Shown: positions 1-10,878 of the stretch, one piece after another | How the letters are laid out: the number at the start of each line of letters is the position of its first letter | Numbering within the stretch: the stretch's first letter is position 1 | Origin: Plantago elongata | Taxonomy: Eukaryota > Streptophyta > Magnoliopsida > Lamiales > Plantaginaceae | Direction of reading: 5' to 3' | DNA length: 40,513 nt | Assembly: GCA_036897095.1 (NCBI GenBank) | Contig: JAYMSP010000833.1 | Coordinates: 1-40,513 of the forward strand | Program-made: the position numbers and the translations under genes | The notes under the pieces: generated by a model | Told to the model about the DNA's origin: nothing | The model's database searches: none | What the model saw: the letters and a program-made list of their open reading frames with translations, nothing else

Positions 1-565
1 AATCATTGAAACCAATAAAATTAGATTGGACTGAAGATGAAAATCCTGATTAGAATATGTGAATCCTTTTTTGTTGGAATATTTGCAGCAACAGGAATTC
101 CACTAATCCCAAAAAAAAAACGGCGACTTTAATGCTCTCCAAACTTATTGACATACTTTTGACTGAGAATTGGTTAAGAGTGTTGAAAGGCTAATAGTAT
201 TGTTCTTATGTGTTGTATTTGAAAATCGGCTCCAAGTTCTTGGAAATTATGATGCTGTTTATTGAATCTTGATGAGATGCAGGTTGTGTGAGATGATTTG
301 AACTTAACATTAGCAAAGAGTGGATATGGAGTATATAGTTTTTGAAAATACGTTGAGCTTTCAAATCAAAGGTAGTACTACTCCAGGAAGTTTCTGTTTG
401 TTGGAGACTGACTCACTGAAAGAAGGTGGAAATAAAAAGAGAACTAAGTGGTCATTTGCATGAAAATAATAAGAAGTTTCCTTCTTCTGAATGTGCGAGA
501 TTCTTTGAAGATTTATAATTTAGTGAGCAGGCTGGCCTGATTTTCTTGTCTTCTTATGATGTTGT
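1..565 (-). pseudogene. Decayed third calmodulin-like gene copy (5' part plus promoter), cut by window edge
   Basis: Positions 1-195 align by eye with the 5' coding parts of the two intact calmodulin-like genes (about 2120-2308 and 6760-6935). They keep the stretches for the hydrophobic N-terminus (around 85-100) and the start region (around 170-195). The start codon is lost: the site of the ATG at 2306-2308 reads aaggcta here. An A-run near 111-120 and several indels break the frame. Similarity continues into the promoter, with a TATA-like gtatatag near 331 and a 25-nt block at 527-551 identical to 2597-2621. The 3' half would lie left of the window. I infer a dead tandem copy; an unusual spliced gene is unlikely. 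Confidence 0.7.
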
Positions 566-1711
566 ATATTGAATTTTTTAATTACTCAAGTAATTTGCCT
601 GACACATGGTGCATTTAACTAATATAAAAAGTTGCTGGACTGAGATTTTTGGACCGTGAGTATTTTTTTCTGATTAGTAGTATAATATTGTAGTCTGTAG
701 AAATACATAATAATGGGAAGCTGGATGTTGGAGAATTAGGGAATGAGGTGACTGCGTATGTGTTATGTATCATACTTCTACTGTGGATATAGATATATTA
801 CAAGAGTAAGGTAGATAGCAAATTCTTAAGGCTTTTTTGATGGCCATTTCAATAAACGAAGGCCTCACATCATTAATATCAAACATTCAAACTTGATTCT
901 TTCCCTATCTCCAATCTATTCCCCAATACTCCAACTTTCCTCATTTTTACTAATTTACTTTCTAATCATGTTCTTTCTATAATAATGCACTCTTCATATG
1001 CAACTCATGTTATTTTCTCGCCAACGTATCCCCCACTCCAATCTGACGTAAAAATTATATTTCCTCTTAAAAATCGCAAACCTTCAAATTAGCAGTGGCT
1101 GTTTTTTGAGTTGCATCATGCAGTTTCATTTCTATTATTCATGTCTCCATTCCCAACTATGGTGAAATTGCTATTTGTAATTTTAGCTTGGCGAACTTTC
1201 AAGATAGTCACGTGGAAATTCAGAGCTTTTGAGTAGTTAAATTTAGGACTCCCTCAAATTTATGGATTTGTATCATTCTTTGTATTGTTTAATTTGGGAT
1301 TTCATGTCACTATTTTTTCAACTGAAATACTTGTATTGTGTTCAATATATACGCGAATCACATGTTGCTAAGAGTTTCTGTTTCCCTAAAACTGTTTTAC
1401 TATAGCATGCAAAGGGTGCTGAGCTTGGATGAAAGTTCAAGGTAAGGAGAAATTTGTGATGGCTTGGACTTCAGGAAACTGATTGCTTGGTAAAAGTTTC
1501 ATAAATACAGCCCTCCATCCTGTGATCCATTTTACTGCTTCAGTATACAACTTAAAGATCAACTCTTTGTGGTATAGCAACATAATTTTATCATGTTAAT
1601 ACTATCATTAGAGCTACTTCTACAGCTAGCAGGGGTTATGTGGTACTAATGATATCATCTTTGATGCAATAACAAAAGAAGTTCTTGTATTAGAGATCAT
1701 AAAATAATGTT
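566..1711. other. Intergenic, no gene seen
   Basis: AT-rich spacer between the decayed copy and the 3' end of the first intact calmodulin-like gene. No open frame of note and no recognised repeat. The last 100-200 bases probably hold the 3' UTR of the gene ending at 1712. Confidence 0.5.
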
Positions 1712-2308
1712 TCAACATAAACTACTCTCCATGAATTTTACATATTCGTTGAAATCTATGTTTCCATCTCCGTTTTCATCAAAAACACCAATCATTCTTT
1801 GGCAGTTTTCAATCCCAGATCCTTCTCTTAACCCCAAAGAAGAAAGAATAACCTGCAACTCATTTGCATCAATAAACCCATCCTTGTTTATGTCAAACAC
1901 ATCAAAAGCTTCCTTCACTTCCTCCATTCTAGGATTTTCCTCTTCGAACAGATTAAAAATTTCGTTAGAGTTCAACTTTGCTGGAAGCTCTTCCTGAAAC
2001 ATTCCTAAGCTTTGCAAGACTAACTCCATATCTTCTCTGCAGACGCTATTATCAACTCTTTCCTCATTCTGGGCAGATAACTCGATATCTCCTTTCCTTG
2101 TTGCAGACTGATGATCTCTGGAATCAGTAAAATAAGATTGGATTGAAGACAAAAATCCTGTGAAAAAACTGTACATCCTTTTCTTGTCTAGGAATATACT
2201 CAGCAACAAGATGTCAACCAAGCCCAAAAACAGTAAAGTGAGTTGAATGCTATTTACGTTTATCGACATGTTTTCAACTGGGAATCGGGTTAGAGTGTTG
2301 AGAGACAT
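1712..2308 (-). CDS. Calmodulin-like Ca2+-binding protein (CML45/46/47-like), N-terminally membrane-anchored
   Basis: Single-exon gene for 198 residues. It carries two canonical EF-hand loops, DINKDGFIDANE (139-150) and DENGDGNIDFNE (177-188), each with acidic residues at loop positions 1, 3 or 5, and 12 and Gly at 6. A degenerate helical region (about 90-130) precedes them, as in other plant CMLs. Residues 20-40 are strongly hydrophobic and act as a probable anchor, a trait of the CML45-47 group. Known role of the family: Ca2+ sensors that bind targets when Ca2+ rises; the target is not visible here. The start is supported by a TATA box about 115 bp upstream and by the paralogue at 6324-6935 starting at the same place. 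The paralogue is similar along its whole length, so this is a tandem duplicate. Confidence 0.9.
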   Translation of the reverse strand: MSLNTLTRFPVENMSINVNSIQLTLLFLGLVDILLLSIFLDKKRMYSFFTGFLSSIQSYFTDSRDHQSATRKGDIELSAQNEERVDNSVCREDMELVLQSLGMFQEELPAKLNSNEIFNLFEEENPRMEEVKEAFDVFDINKDGFIDANELQVILSSLGLREGSGIENCQRMIGVFDENGDGNIDFNEYVKFMESSLC

Positions 2309-2420
2309 GGTTAGTGATATAGGTTTGAGTGACTGGAAAGTATCTTACATGCAGAATAGTAAATGTTGATTGAGAATAATTTGCTAGAGATGGTTTGAAT
2401 AGATTGGAGATGTGAGGTTC

Positions 2421-2430
2421 ATATATATAG
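2421..2430 (-). promoter_or_regulatory. TATA box of the first calmodulin-like gene
   Basis: On the minus strand it reads CTATATATAT, about 113 bp before the ATG. The paralogue has CTATATATAG at a matching distance (7055-7064), so the element is conserved in the duplicates. Confidence 0.65.
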
Positions 2431-2621
2431 GGATTTAAAATTTGGTGAACCTTGAAAGGTAGATTTGTAGGAAGTTTCTTGGGTGGTGCAGTGTTAAGTA
2501 ATTGGAAGATGGTGGGAAGAAAATTAGAAATAAATGGCCTCGCCAAGAAACTTCCCTTCTCCTGCCTTGTGGGAGATTAATTTAAGGTTTAGTGGGGCAG
2601 GCTGGCCTGATTTTCTTGTCT

Positions 2622-2944
2622 GTTTTGTGATTTCAATAATCTGATTTATAATATATTTGTATGATCTAAAATTAATAGCAAAGAGACTTTTATTGCAGTG
2701 AATTGTGGAAAAAAGCAAGTAGGTATTAGACCATAATTTTATTATTTAGAATTGATAATAATTGGGAAAGAAAAAAAGACAGCAAGTGCAAAATCATGTG
2801 GTTATTAATCGAAATATCAAAGCAAAGTTGAAATCCAACCCATTTCCAACTAATTTTCAACTATCCAATCCCCTTCAAAAAAATTCATTGGAGCTAGTTG
2901 TTTGAACAATGGTGCTTGCACAAGAATTTCTCAAATAATGTAAT
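2622..2944. other. Intergenic, distal promoter side of the first CML gene
   Basis: AT-rich and non-coding. No gene or named repeat is seen. It leads into the tandem repeat that begins near 2945. Confidence 0.5.
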
Positions 2945-3052
2945 GAAACACATTATTTGCCTCTGATGAAGCGCATACTACTCTTGTGGCATAGCACCAT
3001 CTTTTTATACAGACTGTTTTCATTACACAGTATTTGCCTCTGATGAAGTTCT
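2945..3052. repeat. Tandem repeat, about 80-bp unit, interrupted by an LTR insertion
   Basis: The string tatttgcctctgatgaag occurs at about 2957 and again at about 3030. The string cttttatacagactg with its flanks occurs at about 3002 and returns as ctttatacagactgttttc at about 5283, beyond the inserted element. The second unit is therefore split: its first half ends at 3052 and its second half resumes at about 5263. Confidence 0.65.
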
Positions 3053-5262
3053 TGTAACGCCCGGATCAGGTCCAGACGTCAAGGATCGTGATGACTATCT
3101 CAAATACACATTTATTAAAATATTACAATATGTTATCCGTTACACACCGTATGTATGGGATAAGTAAAACTGAAATAAAAAATGAAACAACATCTACTTA
3201 ACCACAACATCAGCAAAAATTTGCCAATTGTCCGGCTGTCTGAGCTACCCGAGCTTGTCCTCGTGCTCAAAATCTGGGAAAGCGGATTATTGAAACAAGA
3301 GAGTGCCATGATAGTCAAGCATGCATGAAATGCATATGAATATGAGAAATGCGGCAAACCAACACAATGCACTGATAAGTTATTTTAACACTTCTCGGGA
3401 TTTCCAGTATCACTCATTTTAGGGTCGTCACCCAAGCTACTTTCGTAGCAACATTCCAGGATCAGAGATCCAGGCTGATTTCACAGCTATCATTTCAGGA
3501 CCATGGGTCCACGCTATTTGCATAGCCACTTCAGGGTCGAAACTCCGGGCTGATTTCACAGCCATCACTCCAGTACCAGAGGTCCAGGCTGATTACACAG
3601 CGATAAACAGATATGGTTCCCAGTTTTAAGAAAACAGTGTATGATTGCCTTTTTATAAAACATTTTTCGTGCAATGCAATGCATGAGGATCATGAATGCA
3701 AGAACAGTAAAATATGCAGAGTACACTGTCACTTTATCACTTCACTAGCTGTAAATTATTTACAGCATTCACTTTCACTGTGGTACACGGTCACTTGGGA
3801 ATTAATATCACTTCAGAATACACTGACACTTAGAAATTAATATCACTTCCAGCATTGACACTTAGAAATTAATATCACTTCCAGCATGCACTGTCACTTA
3901 CACTGAACTCCTAAAATTCGTATCACTAACACTCGGTAATTCCTAGACACGGTTCACTATAGTTTTAGTTAGAGGTCACGATCACTAGTCGAGTCACTCA
4001 GAGGTCGGCAACTAATCGATGTCAGTATCAGATAGTCAAACAGATAACCAGATACGGAACTGAAATACGAGGAACAGATACGGAATCGAAAGGTGGCACT
4101 TCCCAGGGCCTGATGCCGAAAGCCAGCTAACACTCACAGTTTACAGTGGCTACTTCAGGAGCTTCCGGAGATCTGAGTGCACGTCGAGCGACGAGCAGAG
4201 TAACGACGTATCGAGCGGAGTCGGGACGAATGACGCTGCGAATAAAAATATTAAACTAATTCCTCGTTCGTTTATTCGAATTTAATCGAATTCGACCGGG
4301 AATATCTTACCAGAGTTTGGTCGAGTTAACGACACTATCCGGAATGGGGTGTTCGACCGTGGCGGAGGCTGGTCGGAACTTGCTGGAGTACGGCGGAGGT
4401 TAAGCGGCGATTCGCCGGAAAATGAGAAAAATGGAAGAAAACTGAGAGGAACAGAGAGCAGAAACTGAGAGAGAAGGAAGAGAATGGTGTGAGTGGAAGA
4501 ATGGACTGGGCGCCCCTATTTATAGCCCTACGGCAGCGGGCAGAGGCGGCGAAGGAGGTGGGAATCGTGGCCGGAAAACGGGCCACGTTGGTCGTGTTTT
4601 CTCCGCTCATTTCTTGCCTTGTCATCCCTCGTGTGTCCAATTCGTGTCCATTCGCTTGTTCCTTCTCGTGTAAGAATTCAGACGCAGGCGGCGATGGCGG
4701 CTCGAGGCGGCCGAACTGTGGGCGCACGAGGAGGTGCCAAGTTGGCGTGAGGGAATTGTTCGGAGAAGAGGCGTGAACGGAGAAAGAAAACGGAGAGGAA
4801 GAAGGAAAGAAGAACGGAGGGAAGAAGAAGCAGCTACAATGGCTGTGTTTCCCGTTCAATCCAATTTTGGGGAAGATGGAGATTGGAAAATGACTAAAAT
4901 ACCCTTGGCTGGCAAAAGGAAGAAATGGGAACTAAGGGCATTCTGGTCTTTTTACAACTATACATAACTGATTCGTTCTGGCCACTAAATGGCTCGTAAT
5001 AAATTCCGGAAAAATGGCAAATCACTTCCCGGACATTCTTCAAGTTGTTCTCGAGCCATCGGAAAAATAAAATAAATAATTTTTATTTTATAATCTTTAA
5101 TATTAGTAAATAACTAATTCCTATTTTAACGTCGAATTTGCTCGGCGTTAAAATCCTAAATTCGTCCTAACTTATTTACGAATTTTTTTTACTCGTATGC
5201 AATAATAAAATTACTATTTTATTCATGTACCGATAATCGAGGAAATTTGGCGTACCTTACCA
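3053..5262 (-). mobile_element. Probable solo LTR (Ty3/gypsy-like) of about 2.2 kb
   Basis: The block begins TGTAACGCCC and ends TTACCA on the plus strand, so both strands read TG...CA. On the minus strand a strong TATA box, CTATAAATAGG (4515-4525), is followed by a pyrimidine-rich leader and a GGTAAG splice-donor-like site near 4313, the layout of an LTR promoter. Internal minisatellites lie at about 3420-3610 (40-44 bp units with GGCTGATTTCACAGC) and 3770-3900 (units with GAAATTAATATCACTTC). No gag or pol frame is present, hence a solo LTR. The GC-rich open frames around 4335-4967 on both strands are low-complexity and look non-coding. No clean target-site duplication was found, so the exact ends are tentative. 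Confidence 0.6.
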
Positions 5263-5380
5263 CTCTTATGGCATACCGCCATCTTTATACAGACTGTTTT
5301 CATTATTCCGTTTAATGCATGTTCGTCAGCATAGACTGTTCTCATTATACCATCTAATGCACATTCCTCAGTCCTCTCGA
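5263..5380. repeat. Second half of the split tandem repeat
   Basis: It resumes with ctcttatggcat and ctttatacagactgttttc, matching 2978-3025. A shorter third echo, catagactgttctcattat, follows at about 5330. See the entry at 2945-3052. Confidence 0.6.
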
Positions 5381-5426
5381 GTCACAACATTGTCATAGTT
5401 TGAGGAATGTCTTAAGAGTGTTTAAA

Positions 5427-5603
5427 TGTTAGTTAAGTTGGTTACATTCGGTTATGATTAGTTTAGCTTTCAGCTACAACAGTTAGCTTTCTTCTGCCAG
5501 TACTTAGTATATATATCCCCTTGTATAGTCATTGTAATGTATCATATTTTGGGAGTTAAACTCCTCAATTCATCAATACAATTACTTGATTATGCACATT
5601 TCA
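5427..5603 (+). mobile_element. Probable short copia-like solo LTR or fragment
   Basis: It starts TGTTAGTTAAG, has a TATA-like tatatatatcccc (about 5510) followed by cattgtaatg, and later catcaatacaatt. This layout is typical of short plant copia LTRs. No primer-binding site, partner LTR or target-site duplication was found. The right end (…ttca near 5603) is a guess. Confidence 0.45.
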
Positions 5604-6323
5604 AGCTTCTTTACAGAATGCACTGTTATCTAGTCTAAATATGTCTTCCGATTTTTAGGTGTAAGCTACATGTATTTGACAGTACTGGATTTATGCAATT
5701 TCCCTCACTAAATTAACCCTTCAGATTGCCTATAGGCTGTAGCAATGTGAATACCTACAGTGGGTTTTTAATTGCACGAAGTTTTCATCAAATTATAGAA
5801 GCCAACCTTGCAACTTAAGAGGGGTATAGTAATTACCTGTCGTCTAAGGTCCACACGAAAAATCAGATGCTTTGCTTTAGTAAAAATTCTAGAGATTCGT
5901 TTGTTGATATCTTCTGTTGCTACATCTATACCTTGTTTGTATTACTTTTTAAGTTTTAACACTAAAGCTTTAACTGTCTATTATAACAACTTATGCTAAG
6001 ATATGTAGTTTCTGAATACTGTAAGTTCGCAGGCTGGTGCGCGGAATATGGCCTGAAACTGAAATCACCCTCAAACAGTACCCTGTCCATCCTGACCTGG
6101 TGCAGTTTATTTTATCGATTCGATATGCAGATTGAGGATCAAAATGTGTATTGCAATTCGAGCAACATGAGGCATGAAGAAGGAATTGTGTTGAGCTTTA
6201 TAAAAATGATATTTATACAGATTAACCTAATTTTCAAAACTAAAGTAATATAATTTCTGCCATAGAAACATATATCGAATAAGATTTTGATATAAGAACA
6301 AAAGAATGTTTCAGTTACAGAAT
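5604..6323. other. Intergenic, 3' flank of the second CML gene
   Basis: AT-rich with only short, composition-driven open frames (for example 5808-5999 and 5993-6253). No gene is recognised. The final part probably holds the 3' UTR of the gene ending at 6324. Confidence 0.5.
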
Positions 6324-6935
6324 TCAGAATGAGCTATTCTCCATGAATGCTACAAATTCGCCGAAATCTATCCTTCCATCTTTGTTTACATCAACCATAC
6401 CAATCATCCTCCTGCAGTTTTCAATCTCCAATCCTTCTTTCAACCCCAAAGAACATAGAACACTCTGCAGTTCCTCAGCATCAATAAATCCATCTCCACT
6501 TTTGTCAAACACATTAAACGCCTCCTTCACCTCCTCTAATCTAGGGTTCGCCTCTTCAAACAGGTTAAAAATTTCATCAGAATCCATCTTTTCTGGAAGC
6601 TCCGTCGCTTCAACCATCCCTAAGCTTCTCAAGACCAACTCCATATCTTCTCTGCAAACACTCTGATCAGCTCTCTTCTCATTCTTGGTAGAAATCTCAC
6701 TTTCTCCTTTCTTCATTGCAGCAGGATGATCTGTGGAGTCACTGGAAGCAGTAAAAAGCGACGGAATCAAATACAAAAACCCCGAAAAAAATCTGTACAC
6801 CCTCTTGCTATCCATGAATATATGCAACAACAGGAACTCAAACAGTCCCACAATCAGGAAACCAAGCTGAACCTTATTCATGTTCATCGACATGTTTCCC
6901 ATAACTGGGAATCTTTTAAGAGTGTCTTGAGTCAT
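6324..6935 (-). CDS. Calmodulin-like Ca2+-binding protein (CML45/46/47-like), tandem paralogue
   Basis: Single-exon gene for 203 residues, collinear with the gene at 1712-2308. The EF-hand loops are DKSGDGFIDAEE (144-155) and DVNKDGRIDFGE (182-193), both canonical. Residues about 22-42 form a hydrophobic probable anchor followed by a basic, aromatic stretch. The block REDMELVLRSLGM is nearly identical in the paralogue (VLQSLGM). The most variable part is the linker at about 62-92, which here has a few extra residues. The gene lies on the same strand as its paralogue, with its own TATA box about 120 bp upstream. Known role of the family: Ca2+ sensing. Membrane attachment is inferred from hydrophobicity only. 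Confidence 0.9.
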   Translation of the reverse strand: MTQDTLKRFPVMGNMSMNMNKVQLGFLIVGLFEFLLLHIFMDSKRVYRFFSGFLYLIPSLFTASSDSTDHPAAMKKGESEISTKNEKRADQSVCREDMELVLRSLGMVEATELPEKMDSDEIFNLFEEANPRLEEVKEAFNVFDKSGDGFIDAEELQSVLCSLGLKEGLEIENCRRMIGMVDVNKDGRIDFGEFVAFMENSSF

Positions 6936-7054
6936 GGCTAATGCTTTGTATTAATTCTTGAGGTGTTGTGTTAGAAAAGTATGATCACATGCAGGTTCTT
7001 CTTGAATGTTGATTCGCTAGAGATGGTTTGAAGAGATTGTCCAAGTTCACAAGA

Positions 7055-7064
7055 CTATATATAG
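7055..7064 (-). promoter_or_regulatory. TATA box of the second calmodulin-like gene
   Basis: The sequence CTATATATAG (self-complementary) lies about 120 bp before the ATG at 6935. It matches the position and sequence of the TATA box of the paralogue. Confidence 0.65.
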
Positions 7065-7959
7065 TGATGCGATGGGAGAATTTGTTATGTTTGAAAGGTA
7101 GGTTGGAGGAAGTTTCTTGTATGGCGTAATAATAATATCTCAAGTCAATTGGGAGAAGGTGGAAAGATGATGAGACTTGGCATATACATGAAATAAAAAC
7201 GAAGTTTCCTCTGTTCTTTCTCCTGCCTTTTGGGAAATTTTGTGGGGCAGAAAAGGGCTAATTTTCTGTCTTTCTTGTGACTTGGCTGGTAAGTATTTAA
7301 TGTTTTTGGTTAAGTAAGAAATTTACAGGACGCTTAAATTGACTATTAGGGAAATTATTGGTTGTGTAATTACCTGGAAAATTGGAGGTTTGTTGGCAGG
7401 CTATGAATAGGAATTGAAGAAAATCTGGGTTTTAGATTTTAAGCTTTTTACCTGCTCTATAAATGTCTAATTCTGAGTGGAAACATTCTTTATGACTTGG
7501 ACCTCAGACTTTTAGAGTCGGCCTGTCGCTTGTATGATAGTGCTACTAGTCGTAATAAAATCACACGGCATTGGTTGTAGTTTTATATTTCTCCGCAATG
7601 GAGAGGTTTGAAGCCGCACTAGTATTATTTATTATTCTGAAAATTTCGCTTACCCAACTTTTTGCATGTTTCCATGGGGACTATAATTCAAAATTCAGGA
7701 GTCATATTTTATTAAGTTATGGGTATAAATTTTATTGGAGAATTTAATTATCTAACAAATAAGTATGTGTTGCCTTTTGTGTCTATTAATCATATGTTAT
7801 ACTTTTGTCTATACTTTATATTTAACAAATATATAGATCAATCTATATAAATAAACTCGTGTATTATAGTTCTAAATTTAAACTCACAATCACCTAGCTT
7901 ATCAAGTAAAATAGAAGAGTACTAAATCGAGAGGCAGTACTTCTAATTCAATTTGTGCG
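7065..7959. other. Intergenic, distal promoter of the second CML gene
   Basis: The first 200 bases keep promoter similarity with the other copies (for example aggaagtttcttg near 7107 and gtggggcag near 7243). The rest is AT-rich with no gene seen. Confidence 0.5.
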
Positions 7960-8460
7960 TAAGTAATTTACACCACCACGGTGAGCGGTCGTATCAAGTG
8001 ACCGTGAAGCAATTCGATTATCAACTGAGGTATTGTTTTATGGTTGGGCCCCTTGTGGGAGCCACCTCCTTTGTATTTTAATTTTTTTTTATTTGATTGT
8101 TTTAATATTAAAAATATAAAATTATACTGTCTTTTATATATTTTCAAGATCTACAAAACATGATCAGTAAAAATATATTTTCTTATACATTAAATTTCAC
8201 AATCTGTTCTTATACGTTCGTATGTTGTACTATTTCACTATTCTACCAGTATTTTTCATAAAAACATCTTTTTTCGTTTATAAATTTCAATATTCGTATT
8301 AATATAATTATAAATAAAAATAAAAAAATAAAAAGACCAACGACCGCCGTTTACAGCGGTCGTCACAGTGAAAAATTTGATCGTGAAAAAATCGATTGCT
8401 CCACAACCGCTTCCCAGAATCATGACCGATCCACATTATAGTGAACGGTCTTATCAACAA
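7960..8460. repeat. Unclassified repeat-like region with inverted CGGTCGT motifs
   Basis: Motifs of the type GCGGTCG or CGACCGC recur in both orientations: gagcggtcgtatc near 7983, gaccgtgaagcaattcga near 8000, cgaccgcc...gcggtcgtc at 8342-8363, and gaacggtcttatc near 8443. At 8340-8363 ACGACCGC and GCGGTCGT form a perfect 8-bp hairpin around an 8-nt loop. Clusters of short motifs in both orientations occur near the ends of CACTA-type elements. No CACTA terminus or transposase is seen, so the class is only a suggestion. Confidence 0.35.
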
Positions 8461-8968
8461 TTCATTATCTTATCAAAAATCAATATGTATTGTCATCATC
8501 TTATGAATTGTATGAAATTTTCATAGGATTGATCTCATTTACCACTATACATGCCTGTGTATACACTTCTAAAGTCTATTTTCCTCAAGGAAAATTTCTA
8601 GCCAAAGCCCAAAACCAATAAATCATAAAAAAAAAAAATCCAAATCAAACAAAAAAGAGAGGCCAAATATACATTGTAACGACGAATAAATACAAAATTC
8701 AATGTTAATTTTGTATAAAACACCGGTATTCGAATCCTCCACCAATATTCACAACCATCATTTCAATCAGGCCCAAATAAACAGGCCGAACCTAATACTG
8801 GGCTTCGGTTTCATTTGAATTTTCAACATTGAGAAAGCACTAAAAGCCCAATAATATATAATCTTCCTCTTTCATTGGCTCCTTGCATATGATATAGCAC
8901 AAAGCCACAAACAAAACCTTGTCTTGTCTCTCAGCAAAACCACCGAAAAATCAGTAGTCGGAACGGCG
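8461..8968. other. Upstream region of the TSR2-like gene
   Basis: AT-rich, with an A-run near 8629. The last 60-80 bases are likely 5' UTR. No clear TATA box was found, which is common for housekeeping genes. Confidence 0.45.
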
Positions 8969-10878
8969 ATGAACGCCACTCTCACAGCGGAGGCGAAGTT
9001 GCAGCTTCAGGACGGTATCAATTTGCTCCTAAAACGATGGGCGGCTCTGCAGATGGCCGTCGAGAACCAGTGGGGCGGCTCCGACTCTGCCGAGAAACCT
9101 AAGCAGCTTGCCACCGACCTCTTTGATCGACTCGCTAACACTAAAATCAAAAGTATCATCTCCATCTTTCCACTAATTATTGCAATTATCTTTTCGGGAA
9201 ATCGTCTTCCAATTGTGTTTTTTAGTAAATTTGTTTGGTTTTGGATTGAAATTTGATGTGTGTTCTTTAGATGGTGTGCCGGAGCCAGTGTACATGGATG
9301 ATTTGGAGGAGATGCTTGAAGTTTTCATGGATACTCTTAATACTGAAGTTGGAGATGGTAGCATTGAGGAGGTATATTGTAATGTTGAGCTTATAATGTA
9401 TTTGCTAGACTCAAATGTTATGTTGAACGTGTTGAATAATTACGTGTTTTGCTAGATTTCTTGCCTGGTGTATGTTTGCTAGACTCAAACGTTCTTTAAC
9501 TTAGCTCTGTTAAGCTAGCTCTACTGAGTCTTTACTCTTTACTGTTGTGAAATACTACTATAACGATATTGCGGTTTGCTTGCTACTAAGTTGAAGTTTG
9601 AGTTCAAGGGAGCCTTTGTAGTTTGATTGTTGGAGTATAGCTGATACCTTATACATCCACCTGGAAATTAATGAAATCGTGCTGTTTTTCTACTTGCTAT
9701 TGAATATGATTGCAGGAATGTGTTGTATGCACGTGCTTTTATGTACACTTTAAGCAGTTTCTAGTTATTTTGAGTTATATAAATCTAAACAGCGGCCAAA
9801 AGCCATATTTGCAAACGCTAACAAGTGCCTTGTAAAACAACTAAAACTAAAAATTGCTTTAAAATGTCCTGCAAAAAGCCACTAAGCATCTTTAAACATA
9901 GTGGGAGATATGCCCCCCGAACTATAATGCAGTGCTCTTTCTTCCTTATAGAACTAAATCAGAGAAGTTTTACCGGCAGAACGATTAAGGATTAGTTTGT
10001 TATTTTGTGCTATTATTCTCTTTATGGTGGTCTAATTGGCATGTATTCAGATTGCAGAGAAGTTAATGTACATGCGTGAAGAATGTCTAGAAGGTGACTA
10101 CAGCTCTATACAGAGGTTAAGGGAAACAAATACCCCAAATGTCTCTTATGCTAGCCAGGTAATAATATACCAGATTCTTTACATCTTATGTTCTTAGTTT
10201 TTCTTTTGCTTACAAGTCATTGCATTATGGTTGGTTTGTTCGAGTTAGTAACTATAGTTCCCCAAACGATGACCAAGGAATGTTCCTCTACCATATAATA
10301 AACAACTCTGCGCAATCTGCATTCTTTTCATTGTTATGCGGGATGCGATCGAAGCAGTTTCGCCATCCAAACACCAGGTCTCATTTAACTAGTTGGCATG
10401 CTTCATAATCAGGAGCTGGAGTTTGTTTCTTTTTCCTTGTTTAAAATTATGGGACGTATTCTTAGGATGCATTCGAATCATCTGTAACTAATTACAAATT
10501 TTCAATTTACACAGATATACCAATCAACAAGCATATAATTGAATCTATAATATTAGTCATAAACCCACCCCCAAAACATTAGTCTTAGTTTTCTTCTATT
10601 TGGTGTTTCATCATTATTTGGCACTTCAGAGAATCATTTTTCTCAATCATTGTCAGTCTGGAAACAATGATGAGGAAGACAGTGAAGGCGATGATGGTGA
10701 TGACAACCATGATTTAAGAGAAGATGACGGAATGGAAGTAGATGTTGCATCAAATGATCATCCAAGTCAAAATAGGAACCGAATGAGGACTAATGAGCCT
10801 AGCCGGAATGCAGGACCTGAAGTAGTAGATGGGTGGACTGTGGTTTCCTCCAAGCGCAATAAAGGTAGAAGAAACTAA
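8969..10878 (+). CDS. TSR2: Pre-rRNA-processing protein TSR2 homologue, four exons
   Basis: Exons 8969-9152, 9271-9371, 10051-10158 and 10657-10878, all with GT-AG borders and an intact joined frame, give 204 residues. The start ATG opens MNATLTAEAKLQLQDGINLL; the open frame further upstream begins at a TTG and is not used. The N-terminal half (LLLKRWAALQMAVENQWGG, then VYMDDLEEMLEVFMDTL) matches the TSR2 fold. Exon 3 encodes the IAEKLMYMREECLEGDY helix. Exon 4 is a long acidic stretch ending in DGWTVVSSKRNKGRRN, the usual TSR2 tail. Known role: chaperone of ribosomal protein eS26 in yeast, needed for 20S pre-rRNA processing. It is convergent with the peptide gene at 12813-13220. Confidence 0.9.

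Noticed and set aside
4335..4859. 174-residue minus-strand frame as a gene
   Set aside because: Low-complexity Ser/Phe/Pro composition, inside an LTR-like block, with overlapping frames on the other strand; explained by GC-rich leader sequence.
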